This document shows, one piece after another, positions 17,338-26,498 of a stretch of DNA of 64,000 nt; position 1 is the stretch's first letter; the number at the start of each line of letters is the position of its first letter. The notes beneath the pieces are model-generated. The model saw only the letters and a list, made by a program, of their open reading frames with translations, was not told the origin of the DNA and searched no databases. Source of the DNA: Hyphomicrobium facile (GTDB lineage: Bacteria > Pseudomonadota > Alphaproteobacteria > Rhizobiales > Hyphomicrobiaceae). The position numbers and the translations under genes are program-made. The stretch is from contig NZ_FPCH01000002.1 in NCBI RefSeq assembly GCF_900116175.1, positions 186,001 to 250,000 on the forward strand, written 5' to 3'.

Positions 17338-18081
17338 TCACGGCTGAAGCACAGCATAGATGTCGCCCGAGTTCGCGTCGTGCGGCAGATTGCTGAGATA
17401 GCCGGCCATCTCTGCATCAGAAAGCCAGCGATCGAATGACAAGTTCTGATTTTCGCCCAGCGCGACGTTGTAGCCATAGGCACCGAGGGCCGACATCCTG
17501 TCGAAGCAGGCCATCGCGACATCGCGTGCAATCGTCGTGAATTCGAAGGACAGAGCCTTTATCGGCCGCGACAGGCCGCGCAGCACCGCGTCTTCGAAGC
17601 CTTCGACGTCGATCTTGACGAACGACGGCGATCCGTAGCGTGCGATGAGGCCGTCGAGCGTCACGACTTCGATCGGGATCTGGCCGTCCCATATCTGGCC
17701 TTCCCAGCCCTTTGCGCCCTCAGCCTGGTGCACGAACTCTTCGGACAACGTGGAGACGGTCGGGTTTGCGGTGTTGATGAAAAGCTCGCGAGTGCCTGCT
17801 TCTGCTCCGACCGCACGGTCGATGATCTCGACCAGGGGATCTCGCCCGTGGATGTGGGTTAGCGCGGAGAAGAGCAGCGGTTGCGGCTCAATCGCGATGA
17901 CGCGGGCGCCGAGCCGGCGAAATGAGGATACGCGATCGCCGACGTGGGCGCCGACATCGAACACGAGATCGCCCGGTTCGACGAAACGGCGATAGAGCGC
18001 GTCCATGGCGCTGCGCGGGGCCTCGGGTCCGAGATAGATCCGCAGCGACCGGAATACGCCTTCGAGAGCCGGTGACGCCAT
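17338..18081 (-). CDS. FkbM family methyltransferase
   Basis: 247 aa. The S-adenosylmethionine site is LVFDVGAHVGDRVSSFRRLG (about residues 39-58), followed by VIAIEPQP. The family's FVKIDVEGFEDAVLRGL motif is intact in the C-terminal half. FkbM-type enzymes O-methylate sugars and other small molecules. It starts four bases after the opgH stop, so it is in the same transcript, and a substrate linked to the periplasmic glucan or its precursor is a reasonable guess. No signal peptide, so it acts in the cytosol. Confidence 0.88.
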   Translation of the reverse strand: MASPALEGVFRSLRIYLGPEAPRSAMDALYRRFVEPGDLVFDVGAHVGDRVSSFRRLGARVIAIEPQPLLFSALTHIHGRDPLVEIIDRAVGAEAGTRELFINTANPTVSTLSEEFVHQAEGAKGWEGQIWDGQIPIEVVTLDGLIARYGSPSFVKIDVEGFEDAVLRGLSRPIKALSFEFTTIARDVAMACFDRMSALGAYGYNVALGENQNLSFDRWLSDAEMAGYLSNLPHDANSGDIYAVLQP

Positions 18082-18085
18082 GAGG

Positions 18086-19882
18086 TCAGCTCCCGGCCTG
18101 AACGGATCGGATTTCGGCGGGCGGCGCGAAGTCCTCAGGGATCCCCGCTATGCCATGACGGCGGAAAAAGGGGCCGACGGCGGGGCTCGCGGTGAAAACG
18201 ACAAAGGGAACCGCAAGCCCGTAACCCGCCGTCAGCGGCAAACTCCATAGGAGTGCGGCGGGGGATACGAGCGCGATGGCCACGTAGAGCAGCACGCCGA
18301 AGAGGAGTTGCGGCCAAAGCCACCGGATGGCGTCGCCCCATGTCACGCCGCCGCCGTCGCGGCGCTGGCCGTTCCAGACGATCGTTCTTCCGAACAATAG
18401 CCCGACCATGAAAATCGACGTTCGTATCGTCGTCACCGCGCCGAGAACGAGCGAGAACAAAATCTCGATGATTGCGCTCGATGCAAATCTCAGGCGGCCG
18501 CCGAAGCGGCTGATCTCGCCCGGCGTCAGAATGGCGTCCGCTATCCCCGCAAGCTTCGGCGCGAGATGCATCAACAAAAGGAGGCCGTATATCGTTTCGA
18601 CGGCCAACCAGGGGAAATCGCTCTGGCGTTCCGCGCTCAGCATGGCGAGCGGCAGGACGGCGGCGAGCAGCGTCCACGCCGGAACGCCGAGAAACATCAG
18701 GACCGCCCAGAAAAGTTGAAAGCGGCTAACCGGCTCGATCCCGGGCATTCCGATCAGACGCAGATACTGCATGTTGCCCTGACACCAGCGCGCGTCGCGG
18801 CGCATGAATTCGAGCGCGTCGGGGGGATTGTCCTCGTAGGAGCCCATTTCGACAGGCAGCACGCGCACCTCGTAGCCCGCCTTGCGCATGAGAACGGCTT
18901 CGACCTGATCGTGCGATAGGATCGTCTCGCTCTTCATCAGCCCCTTCAGGGCGCAATGCTCGACGTAGGGCGCGATACGAACGAGAGCGTTGTGGCCCCA
19001 GAACGGTCCACAGTCTCCCACCCACCAGGCCTGCCCCATCGTGTAAGTCCGCATACCGAGGCGCATGCCGAACTGGAAAATGCGCGCGAACGCCGACGAC
19101 GACGGCGTGCCGACGACAAGGCTTTGCAGAATGCCGATGCGAGGATGCTTCTCCATGATGCGCACGAGCGTAACGATGGCATCGCCCGTCATCAGACTAT
19201 CCGCATCGAGCGGCAGCATGAACTCGTAATCGGAGCCCCAGCGCAGGGCGAACTCGCGGACGTTGCCGGCTTTGAAACCCGCGTTGCCAATTCGCCGGCG
19301 ATAGACGATGCGGCCGGGATCCGGGTCGGGTTGCTTCCACGCGGCGACTTCCGCTTCTTCGCGCTGGATGATCTCATCGCGATCACTGTCGCTCAGCACG
19401 AAATAGGAGAAGCGATCCCCCTCCGCCATCAGATCCAGACTTGCCTTCACGGTTTTCAGCCGCAGCAGGGCCCGTGCCGGATCCTCGTTACGCAACGTCA
19501 TCAAGATTGCAGTATTAACCGTAAGGGGCGACTGATCGCCCTTCGTTTCGTAATACGGCTCGGCGTGCGTACTTTTCGTCCCATGAAGCTGCCACAGCCC
19601 GATGACAGCATTCCAGAAACCAAGAACCGGCCAAGGGGCGCCGAGTGCCAAGCAAATGACCATCGTGAGGCCGACCACAGTCCAGCCGCCGCTCATGAAA
19701 ATCGCGCCGGCGACGAGCACGATGAGAAGCCACGTCGCAAGATTGAGAAAAAGGACAACGCGCCGCCGCTTGTTCAGCGTGGCTATTGCGTCCAGGCCTG
19801 CGGGAGTCGTAAGGCTTGGGGCCTCGACGACAATCGTTCTGTTAATGTCCGACACCCCGTCGTGCTCGGCACCGATCGTCAT
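18086..19882 (-). CDS. opgH: Periplasmic glucan glucosyltransferase OpgH/MdoH
   Basis: Inner-membrane GT2 enzyme that polymerises UDP-glucose into osmoregulated periplasmic glucan. 598 aa from ATG 19882; the frame stays open upstream but runs into the divergent gene. Two N-terminal membrane helices (about 32-75) are followed by the catalytic domain with SDSDRDE, LPLDADS, the ILSHDQVEA segment and RRDARWCQGN, the QxxRW-like site. Several C-terminal helices follow. The size matches the shorter alphaproteobacterial OpgH rather than the 847-residue E. coli enzyme. The usual partner opgG is not next to it; instead an FkbM methyltransferase follows at once. Confidence 0.92.
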   Translation of the reverse strand: MTIGAEHDGVSDINRTIVVEAPSLTTPAGLDAIATLNKRRRVVLFLNLATWLLIVLVAGAIFMSGGWTVVGLTMVICLALGAPWPVLGFWNAVIGLWQLHGTKSTHAEPYYETKGDQSPLTVNTAILMTLRNEDPARALLRLKTVKASLDLMAEGDRFSYFVLSDSDRDEIIQREEAEVAAWKQPDPDPGRIVYRRRIGNAGFKAGNVREFALRWGSDYEFMLPLDADSLMTGDAIVTLVRIMEKHPRIGILQSLVVGTPSSSAFARIFQFGMRLGMRTYTMGQAWWVGDCGPFWGHNALVRIAPYVEHCALKGLMKSETILSHDQVEAVLMRKAGYEVRVLPVEMGSYEDNPPDALEFMRRDARWCQGNMQYLRLIGMPGIEPVSRFQLFWAVLMFLGVPAWTLLAAVLPLAMLSAERQSDFPWLAVETIYGLLLLMHLAPKLAGIADAILTPGEISRFGGRLRFASSAIIEILFSLVLGAVTTIRTSIFMVGLLFGRTIVWNGQRRDGGGVTWGDAIRWLWPQLLFGVLLYVAIALVSPAALLWSLPLTAGYGLAVPFVVFTASPAVGPFFRRHGIAGIPEDFAPPAEIRSVQAGS

Positions 19883-19967
19883 TACGGACCCATCCTTCGC
19901 AATGAGTGACCCGCAGAGCAGATTCGACTCCAATGCCCAGCGCTTAAGGCGCAGCCAAGGCCAGATC

Positions 19968-20927
19968 GTGGTTGCCCGAGCCCTCTGGTACGTCAAACCC
20001 GGCATTGCGGAAGTTCGACCCGAACGCCTCTCTCCGCCTTCACCGGGTGAAGCACGCATCGCGACGGAGTATTCCGCAATCAGCCGCGGCACCGAACGTA
20101 TGGTCGCGCTTGACGAAATCCCTCAAAGCGAATGGGCACGAATGCGTGCCCCGTTGCAAGCTGGAGACTTCTCCTTCCCCGTCAAATACGGCTATTCCGC
20201 GACAGGGGTCGTGACCGCGGGTTCCGAGAGATTGGTGGGTAAACGCGTCTTCGTGTTGCACCCGCACCAGGATCATTTTCATGCTCCGGAAGCGCTGCTC
20301 GCGATCCTTCCGGACAACGTGCCATCGCGCCGCGCCGTGCTCGCGGCGAATATGGAGACTGCGCTCAACGCCCATTGGGACGCGGGCACGACGCTCGGCG
20401 ACCGGGTTCTCGTGGTGGGCGCCGGCATCGTCGGATTGCTGACAGCGCATCTCGCGAATCGAATTGCGGGAACGGACGTCACGATCACCGACATCAATCC
20501 AGCGCGGGCGAAATACGCCGAGAAGCTCGGGATCAAGTTCGTGTCCAACACGGACGTCCCCGCCGGCAACCGCATCGTGTTTCACGCAAGCGCCACGTCG
20601 GCTGGTCTCGAGACCGCGATCAACGCTTGCGCCTTCGAGGGCAGCGTGATCGAGATGAGCTGGTATGGGACGAACCCCGTGACGGTGAACCTCGGCGGCG
20701 CCTTCCACAGCCGCCGCCTCAAGATCATCTCATCGCAGGTGGGGCACGTGGCGCCTCTCCACCGCAACCAACTGAAACACAAAGACCGCCTCGAACGGGC
20801 GATTGCCATGCTCGACGACGACCGTCTAGATGCGCTCGTCGCCGATGCCGTCAATTTCGAGGATCTACCCTCGGCGCTTCCGAAAATCTGGTCATCGTCC
20901 GACCTTCCGCCCATCGTCCGCTATTAA
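19968..20927 (+). CDS. Zinc-less MDR-type dehydrogenase
   Basis: About 319 aa from GTG 19968, which has AAGG seven bases upstream and gives the family-like N-terminus VARALWYVKPGIAEVRPE. ATG 19902 is in frame but lacks a ribosome binding site and leaves only 19 bases to divergent opgH. The Rossmann motif is VLVVGAGIVGLLTAHLA (residues about 145-161) with acidic TDINPARAKYA after it. The cysteine cluster that binds structural zinc in alcohol dehydrogenases is missing, as in BchC-like members. It is the first gene of an operon with the PTPS-like, glycosyltransferase and methyltransferase genes (22 bases to the next), so it probably oxidises or reduces a side chain in that pathway. Confidence 0.85.
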   Translation: MVARALWYVKPGIAEVRPERLSPPSPGEARIATEYSAISRGTERMVALDEIPQSEWARMRAPLQAGDFSFPVKYGYSATGVVTAGSERLVGKRVFVLHPHQDHFHAPEALLAILPDNVPSRRAVLAANMETALNAHWDAGTTLGDRVLVVGAGIVGLLTAHLANRIAGTDVTITDINPARAKYAEKLGIKFVSNTDVPAGNRIVFHASATSAGLETAINACAFEGSVIEMSWYGTNPVTVNLGGAFHSRRLKIISSQVGHVAPLHRNQLKHKDRLERAIAMLDDDRLDALVADAVNFEDLPSALPKIWSSSDLPPIVRY

Positions 20928-20949
20928 TTCGCACAGGTTGAAGCCATCC

Positions 20950-21354
20950 ATGTACTCCGTCGAAGTTCGCGACCGCATCATGATCGCCCATTCGCTGCCC
21001 AATCCCTTTTTCGGACCGGCGCAGAACCTTCACGGTGCGACCTACGTCGTCGACGTTGCGTTCTTTCGTGAAAAACTGACCGAGCAGAACGTCGTCGTCG
21101 ATATCGGCGCGGCCTTGAGCGTGCTCGGCGCGACGCTGCAGCCGCTCGCCTATCAGAACCTCGACGTGCTTCCGCAATTCAAGGGCGCCCTCACCACGAC
21201 GGAATTTCTCTGCAAATATATTTTCGACCGCATCGCCAAGGCCGCCGCTTCGGGTGCGCTTGGCGAGGAAGGAAAAACGCTTGCACGAATTCGCGTGACG
21301 CTGTCGGAAACCGACCTGGCGCGCGCCAGCTACGAGGGACCGATCGGTGGCTGA
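20950..21354 (+). CDS. PTPS/QueD-fold protein lacking catalytic residues
   Basis: 134 aa, the right length for the 6-pyruvoyl-tetrahydropterin synthase / QueD family. The fold signature aligns: AHSLP (His14), NLHGATY (His28), the middle VVVDIGAALSVLG and the end RVTLSETDLARASYEG, with the substrate-anchoring Glu at 120. Key positions differ. The catalytic Cys four residues before the HGH His is Ala24. The third zinc ligand (second His of HGH) is Ala30. The Asp-His pair of the LDHxxLN motif is Ala67-Tyr68. It therefore cannot work as a normal QueD and may bind a pterin or catalyse a different step. Its stop overlaps the next gene's GTG start. Confidence 0.85.
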   Translation: MYSVEVRDRIMIAHSLPNPFFGPAQNLHGATYVVDVAFFREKLTEQNVVVDIGAALSVLGATLQPLAYQNLDVLPQFKGALTTTEFLCKYIFDRIAKAAASGALGEEGKTLARIRVTLSETDLARASYEGPIGG

Positions 21355-22393
21355 AGCCGTTTTCGCCATCCCCGGAGATCTGAAAGCGACGACCGGAGGC
21401 TATGCCTACGATCGCCGCGTGATCGAGCTGTTGCCTGCGTTCGGCGTTCCCGTATCGGTTCTCTCGCTGCCCGGCTCGTTTCCAAATCCGGATGCGAACG
21501 ATCTGGACGAAACGCGCCGCATTCTCGAGACGCGGCATGCGGATTCGGTGCTGCTCGTAGACGGCCTCGCCTACGGCGCTTTTCCCGACACGATTCTCGG
21601 TAAGATTCCGGGACGCGTCATCGGCCTCGTCCATCATCCGCTGTTTCTTGAAACCGGGTTGCCGCACGCGCGGAAGGTCGAGCTCAAAGCCAGCGAAGAG
21701 CGGGCGCTGGAGCGCGCCAACCACATCATCGTGACGAGCCGCGCGACGAAGCGCATCCTCACCGAGCACATGGCGATTTCGCCCGATAAGATCACGATCG
21801 CGGAGCCTGGAACGGACCCCGCGCAGCGGGCGACCGGCACCGGCGCGCCGTTGCAGATTCTGGCCGTCGGCGCCGTCATGCCGCGCAAAGGTTACGACCT
21901 TCTCGTCGAAGCTCTCGCGCCGCTCGACACAATCGATTGGCGGTTGACGATCGCGGGCGCGCTCGACCGTCATCAGCAGGCTGTCGAGGCTGTTCAAAAT
22001 GCAATAGCCAAGCACGGCCTTGAAAATCGCGTCACCCTCGCGGGCAAAGTCGTGCCGGCGACGCTCGACCGGTTCTACGATTGTGCAGATCTCTTCGTCT
22101 CGGCATCGCTGTTCGAAGGATACGGCATGGTTCTGGCCGAAGCGATGGCTCGCGGCCTGCCGATCGTGCTGGCTGCCGGGGGCGCTGCGGCCGATACGGC
22201 GGGCGAAGCGGCGGCGCTTCACGTCGAGGCGGGCAACGTCGGCCAGCTCACGTCGGCGCTGCAGCGCGCGCTGACCGATAAGAAGCTTCGCGACCGGCTT
22301 GCCGATGCGGCCTGGGAAGCGGGCCGCACCTTGCCGACCTGGCACGAAACAGCGCGGCGCATTGCAGCCGTCATTCTTGGATTACGCCCGTGA
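21347..22393 (+). CDS. GT4-family glycosyltransferase
   Basis: 348 aa from GTG 21347, overlapping the PTPS-like gene by eight bases. It is a GT-B enzyme: an N-terminal acceptor domain, then the nucleotide-sugar domain starting near ILAVGAVMPRKGYDLLVEAL, with the EX7E motif in SLFEGYGMVLAEAMARG. No signal peptide or membrane anchor, so it is cytosolic. The tight overlaps on both sides say its acceptor is the product of this operon and not a cell-wall polymer, though the sugar and acceptor cannot be read from the sequence. Confidence 0.88.
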   Translation: MAEAVFAIPGDLKATTGGYAYDRRVIELLPAFGVPVSVLSLPGSFPNPDANDLDETRRILETRHADSVLLVDGLAYGAFPDTILGKIPGRVIGLVHHPLFLETGLPHARKVELKASEERALERANHIIVTSRATKRILTEHMAISPDKITIAEPGTDPAQRATGTGAPLQILAVGAVMPRKGYDLLVEALAPLDTIDWRLTIAGALDRHQQAVEAVQNAIAKHGLENRVTLAGKVVPATLDRFYDCADLFVSASLFEGYGMVLAEAMARGLPIVLAAGGAAADTAGEAAALHVEAGNVGQLTSALQRALTDKKLRDRLADAAWEAGRTLPTWHETARRIAAVILGLRP

Positions 22394-23223
22394 GCGATTT
22401 CTCGCCCGAATGGCTTGACCTGCGCGAAGCCGCCGACGCGCGCGCGCGTAACGCGAGCGTTGCCAATGCGGTGGCAGCACGCTTTGCGCTCAGAGGCGAT
22501 CTCCGCATTCTCGATTTGGGAGCCGGCACCGGCGCCAATCTCAGGGCGACGTCGGCTTTGCTGCCGGAGCGGCAGACATGGACGCTCGTCGATCACGACC
22601 CGGCCTTATTAGACGTGGCGAAATCCAAGCTCATTCAATGGGCAGACCGCCACGAGGAAACCGGCGAGACGTTGCTGCTCGAAAAGGGCCGCCTCAGGAT
22701 CACTGTCACCTTCAAGACCGCCGATCTCGCCCGCGACACGCAAATGCTTCTCGACGAGAAGCCTCAGCTCGTCACAGCGTCAGCCTTCTTCGATCTGACG
22801 TCGGAAGACTACATACGGACGCTGGCGAAAGCCGTCACTGCTGCGGGCGCGGCGTTCTACGCGACGCTGACCTACAACGGCCTGCAAAAGTGGACGCCTC
22901 ACCGGCCCGCCGACAATCAAATGACGGCAGCCTTTCAGCGTCACCAGATGCGGGACAAAGGTTTCGGTCCGGCCGCAGGACCGCTCGCGCCTTCGCACCT
23001 GGTCGATCAATTCCGCATCAACGGGCACGTCGTCGTCGAGGGCGACAGCCCATGGCGGCTCGAGCGCAACGACCGGATGCTGATAGACGAATTGATCCGC
23101 GGATATGCGGTCGCCGTGACCGAAAGCGGCGGCGTCGACGCGAAGGCCGTTGTCGGTTGGGTGAACGTTACGCGGACCGCAGCGTTTGTCGGACACACCG
23201 ACGTGTTCGCTGCGCCACCCTGA
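22390..23223 (+). CDS. Class I SAM-dependent methyltransferase
   Basis: 277 aa from GTG 22390, overlapping the glycosyltransferase stop (GTGA). The cofactor motif is ILDLGAGTGANLRATSALLP (about residues 40-59), followed by TLVDHDPALLDVA. The C-terminal half (TYNGLQKWTPHRPADN onward) is not one I can tie to a named substrate. It is the last of four co-transcribed genes: dehydrogenase, PTPS-like, glycosyltransferase, methyltransferase. The next gene converges on it from the other strand with 13 bases between. Confidence 0.86.
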   Translation: MSDFSPEWLDLREAADARARNASVANAVAARFALRGDLRILDLGAGTGANLRATSALLPERQTWTLVDHDPALLDVAKSKLIQWADRHEETGETLLLEKGRLRITVTFKTADLARDTQMLLDEKPQLVTASAFFDLTSEDYIRTLAKAVTAAGAAFYATLTYNGLQKWTPHRPADNQMTAAFQRHQMRDKGFGPAAGPLAPSHLVDQFRINGHVVVEGDSPWRLERNDRMLIDELIRGYAVAVTESGGVDAKAVVGWVNVTRTAAFVGHTDVFAAPP

Positions 23224-23236
23224 AACCGGCCGCCGG

Positions 23237-23836
23237 TTAGACTACCCGCTTCGGTATCATTCGCTCGACGACCCGGTCCCTGCGAATGAACCGATGATAG
23301 ACGGCGGCTGCGATGTGTATCGATGCGAATACGATGATCAGGATCGCTCCGGTCTCGTGCCACTCGAAGACTTCCTTAGCGAGGTTCTCGTTCTTTTCGC
23401 TGATTGCCGGGAGGTGGACTCCGAAGACGTCGAGATAGTTGCCGTAGGAAATCGCCTTGTAGCCGATAACCGGAACGGCGATCAGCAGCGCATAGAGCGC
23501 CCAATGGACGAAATGGCTAATGCCGGTCAACGCGGGTGGAACGGTCGGATCGGAACGCGGTGCTCCACGAGTCAAACGGTAGAGCAGGCGCAGAATGACA
23601 AAGAGCAATATCGTCAGCCCGATGACTTTATGCGAACTATAGAGAGTGTCCGTCAGCGCATCCCAGACGCCCTTGACCGGCTCACCCTTTTCATTGACGC
23701 CGGGCATTTCGTTGCCCCGGTACGCCATGTAAAAGCCGAGCGGTAGCTGGATGAAGACGAGCAACGCGATCCACCAATGCAAACCGCGCGCTACTGGCGT
23801 GTACGTCGGGAGATCGTACTTGGGATCCTGGGCCAT
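23237..23836 (-). CDS. Cytochrome b561 family protein
   Basis: 199 aa integral membrane di-heme cytochrome b. Four helices are visible, near LHWWIALLVFIQLPLGFYM, HKVIGLTILLFVILRLLYR, FVHWALYALLIAVPVIGYK and TGAILIIVFASIHIAAAVYH. The histidines that normally bind the two hemes are present in each (for example GLHWW, SSHKVIG, HWALYAL, WHETGA/SIHIAA). Such proteins move electrons between quinol and periplasmic acceptors. It starts three bases after the RibD-type reductase stop, so the two form an operon. Confidence 0.9.
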   Translation of the reverse strand: MAQDPKYDLPTYTPVARGLHWWIALLVFIQLPLGFYMAYRGNEMPGVNEKGEPVKGVWDALTDTLYSSHKVIGLTILLFVILRLLYRLTRGAPRSDPTVPPALTGISHFVHWALYALLIAVPVIGYKAISYGNYLDVFGVHLPAISEKNENLAKEVFEWHETGAILIIVFASIHIAAAVYHRFIRRDRVVERMIPKRVV

Positions 23837-23839
23837 GCT

Positions 23840-24595
23840 TTAGCCTCGCCGCTGATGCCTCAGATCACAATCGAACAGCACATCGCCGCCGTCAAGAACG
23901 TGCACTGTGGTTTCCGGCCGTATCGCCTCGTTGACGCTGTCGATCGGCATCAGTGACAGTCCGGGAATTCCGGAACCCAAGATCAGCGGCGCGGCCAGGA
24001 TATGAATCCGGTCCACTATCCCGGCATTGATGAAATGCGAGATCGTCGTTCCCCCGCCCTCCACCAGGATCTTCTTAAGCCCTCGCTTGAAAAGCGCTTC
24101 GACGATGTCGGCAGGCTCGATCCGCTGCGCGGCGGCTTTTATTACGAGCCCTTCGGCGCCTTTCGGCACGAGCCCTCCACTGCTCGTCACGACGAGGCAG
24201 GCGCTTTCACCCGTCGCGAGGCAGCGTGCGGATGCCTGAAGGCGTCCTCTCGGATCGATGATGACGCGGACCGGCTGCGGACCGTCGACGCGTCTGACGG
24301 TGAGTTGCGGATCGTCGGCTATGATCGTTCCAATCCCAACTACGACGGCATCGACCTTGGACCGCAGCCGATGCAGGTGATCCAGGGCGGCGGCACCGTT
24401 AATTCCGCGCGAGTCGCCGCTCCCCGTCGCAATTCGTCCGTCGAGGGATTGGCCCAGCTGCGCGATGATGAACGGCCGGTCCGCCGGCGCATTGACGATG
24501 GGATCGAAGATCGACTGCGGCAGCTCGCCCGCACGAGCGGATTTGCCGCCACGGCGCGGCGCAGAACCTTCCTTACTAATTTTGCCGGATGTCAT
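23840..24595 (-). CDS. RibD C-terminal-type pyrimidine reductase
   Basis: About 251 aa from ATG 24595; ATG 24640 is also possible and neither start has a clear ribosome binding site. It is a stand-alone RibD_C (DHFR-like) domain: PFIIAQLGQSLDGRIATGSG (start of the fold), RSKVDAVVVGIGTIIADDPQLTVR, VRVIIDPRGR, then ILVEGGGTTISHF and HILAAPLILG. The family reduces the ribosyl side chain of the GTP cyclohydrolase II product with NADPH. There is no fused deaminase domain, so it is not a complete riboflavin RibD. Together with the nearby GTP cyclohydrolase II it suggests a side branch off the riboflavin route. Confidence 0.85.
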   Translation of the reverse strand: MTSGKISKEGSAPRRGGKSARAGELPQSIFDPIVNAPADRPFIIAQLGQSLDGRIATGSGDSRGINGAAALDHLHRLRSKVDAVVVGIGTIIADDPQLTVRRVDGPQPVRVIIDPRGRLQASARCLATGESACLVVTSSGGLVPKGAEGLVIKAAAQRIEPADIVEALFKRGLKKILVEGGGTTISHFINAGIVDRIHILAAPLILGSGIPGLSLMPIDSVNEAIRPETTVHVLDGGDVLFDCDLRHQRRG

Positions 24596-24712
24596 GAGAT
24601 CTCGGAGTGATATAACGCAGTCGAATGATCGTAGCGCCATCGGGCCGCCATCGAGATTTCGCACTCCTCGCTAAGGGCATTCGTTTCCTCTCATCTTACA
24701 TAGCATCCCATC

Positions 24713-26488
24713 ATGAATTCGAAGCCGCTTGGCCTCATTGCAATCTATACGCGCGCGCTCGCTCTTTTAGCTCCCGAAAAATACCTCGCCATGGGGCTCG
24801 CGGCAGCAGGCGTGGTGATCGCGGTTACCCAGCTTGCCGAACCCATCCTGTTCGGGCGGGTTGTGGATGCCCTGAGCAAAGGCGAAAGCGCATTTTTCTA
24901 TATCGGACTTTGGGCGCTTCTCGGTCTTTTCGGGATCTTCGCCGGCGTCATCGTCGGGATAAACGCGGATCGCCTTGCGCATCGCCAGAAGCTGGCTCAC
25001 CTCGCAAGCATTTTCGAGAAAACGATCGCCCTGCCGCAAAGTTCACATGCCACGCGCGGGTCGGGGGCGACTATACGGACGATCCTTTCCGGAATGAGTG
25101 CGCTGTTTTGGCTCTGGCTCGGCGTCATGCGCGAGCAGCTGGCGACGGTTTTCGGCATCATCCTGCTAGTGCCGACGGCGTTCGCGATGGACGTCCGGAT
25201 GTCGGTCATTCTGGTGACGCTCGCTGCCGTTTACACGCTGATGCACGTGGTCGTCGTCAAGCGTACGGCCGTTGGCCAAGCGGCCGTCGAGGAGCACGAA
25301 ACCGCGCTTTCCAGCCGCGTCGTCGATGTCATCGGAAACGTGACCGTCGTGCAGAGTTATGGGCGTCTCAAGGCTGAAGCCGATGCGCTCAGAGGATTGG
25401 CGAACGATCTTCTCGCCGCTCAATATCCAGTGCTGACGTGGTGGGGCGTGCTGACCGTCCTGCAGCGCTCAGCCGCGACCCTGACGATGGTCATTATCTT
25501 CTCCGCGGGCGCCGTCCTCGCCGGGCGCGGCGAGCTGACCGTCGGCGAGATCGTCAGCTTCGTCGCCTTCGCGGCGCTCTTGATATCGAAGCTCGACGCG
25601 TTATCAGGATTTGCGGTGCGGATCGACCAGCAGGCTCCGACGCTCACGGCGTTGTTCCGGCTCATCGATGAAGGAGGCGCGCCTGTCGATGCACCGAGCG
25701 CCAAACCGCTTCGCACCGTCGAAGGCGCGGTCACCTTCGATGATGTGAGCTTTCGCTACGAGGGCGCACCGCAGGGCATCAGCGATCTTTCGTTCTCAGT
25801 CAAAGCCGGAGAAACGATTGCGTTCGTCGGCCCGACGGGATCGGGCAAGTCGACCACGATCGGCTTGCTGCAACGTTTCCTGAAGCCAAAATCCGGGCGC
25901 ATCTTGGTCGACAATCAGGATATCGCCGGGGTTACGCTGCAATCTTTGAGAGGCGCGATCGCCGTCGTTTTTCAGGACGCCGGGCTCTTCAATCGTTCCA
26001 TCGGCGAAAACATTCGCATCGGCCGACCCGGTGCGACGGATGCGGAAGTCGAGCATGCGAGCCGTCTCGCCGAAGCGCACGACTTCATCATGCGGAAGCC
26101 CGGTGGATACGACTTCGTGATCGGGGAACGGGGTCTGGCGCTGTCGGGCGGCGAGCGTCAGCGCATTGCAATTGCGCGCGCCATTTTGAAGGATGCGCCG
26201 ATCCTCATTCTCGATGAGGCGACGAGCGCGCTCGATTCAGAGACAGAAGCCAAGATCAAGCGGGCGCTCGATACGCTGCGCGCGGGCCGCACGACCTTCG
26301 TCATCGCGCATCGGCTCTCGACCGTCGCCGATGCCGATCAGATCCTGGTGCTCGATCAGGGTAAAATCGTGGAGCGCGGGCAGTTCGTCGAACTTGCGGA
26401 ACGTGGCGGCCTCTTCTCGCGTCTCGTCGCAGAGGGCGGGTTCACCGTTCCGAAGACGACCGAGAAACCACGCGAGCCGATCGCTTAG
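24713..26488 (+). CDS. ndvA: NdvA/ChvA-like glucan ABC exporter
   Basis: 591 aa half-transporter: six-helix membrane domain (about 1-310) fused to an ATPase. Walker A GPTGSGKST, Q-loop VVFQDAGLFNRSI, signature LSGGERQRIAIARAIL and Walker B ILILDEATSALD are all intact. Much of it resembles rhizobial NdvA, for example AEPILFGRVVDAL, ADRLAHRQK, EAQYPVL-like AAQYPVLTWW and FQDAGLFNRSI. Those proteins export cyclic beta-1,2-glucan. No cyclic glucan synthase is in the window, while opgH is, so here it could export another glucan or the product of the pterin-like cluster that surrounds it. Confidence 0.88.
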   Translation: MNSKPLGLIAIYTRALALLAPEKYLAMGLAAAGVVIAVTQLAEPILFGRVVDALSKGESAFFYIGLWALLGLFGIFAGVIVGINADRLAHRQKLAHLASIFEKTIALPQSSHATRGSGATIRTILSGMSALFWLWLGVMREQLATVFGIILLVPTAFAMDVRMSVILVTLAAVYTLMHVVVVKRTAVGQAAVEEHETALSSRVVDVIGNVTVVQSYGRLKAEADALRGLANDLLAAQYPVLTWWGVLTVLQRSAATLTMVIIFSAGAVLAGRGELTVGEIVSFVAFAALLISKLDALSGFAVRIDQQAPTLTALFRLIDEGGAPVDAPSAKPLRTVEGAVTFDDVSFRYEGAPQGISDLSFSVKAGETIAFVGPTGSGKSTTIGLLQRFLKPKSGRILVDNQDIAGVTLQSLRGAIAVVFQDAGLFNRSIGENIRIGRPGATDAEVEHASRLAEAHDFIMRKPGGYDFVIGERGLALSGGERQRIAIARAILKDAPILILDEATSALDSETEAKIKRALDTLRAGRTTFVIAHRLSTVADADQILVLDQGKIVERGQFVELAERGGLFSRLVAEGGFTVPKTTEKPREPIA

Positions 26489-26498
26489 CGTCCGTTGC

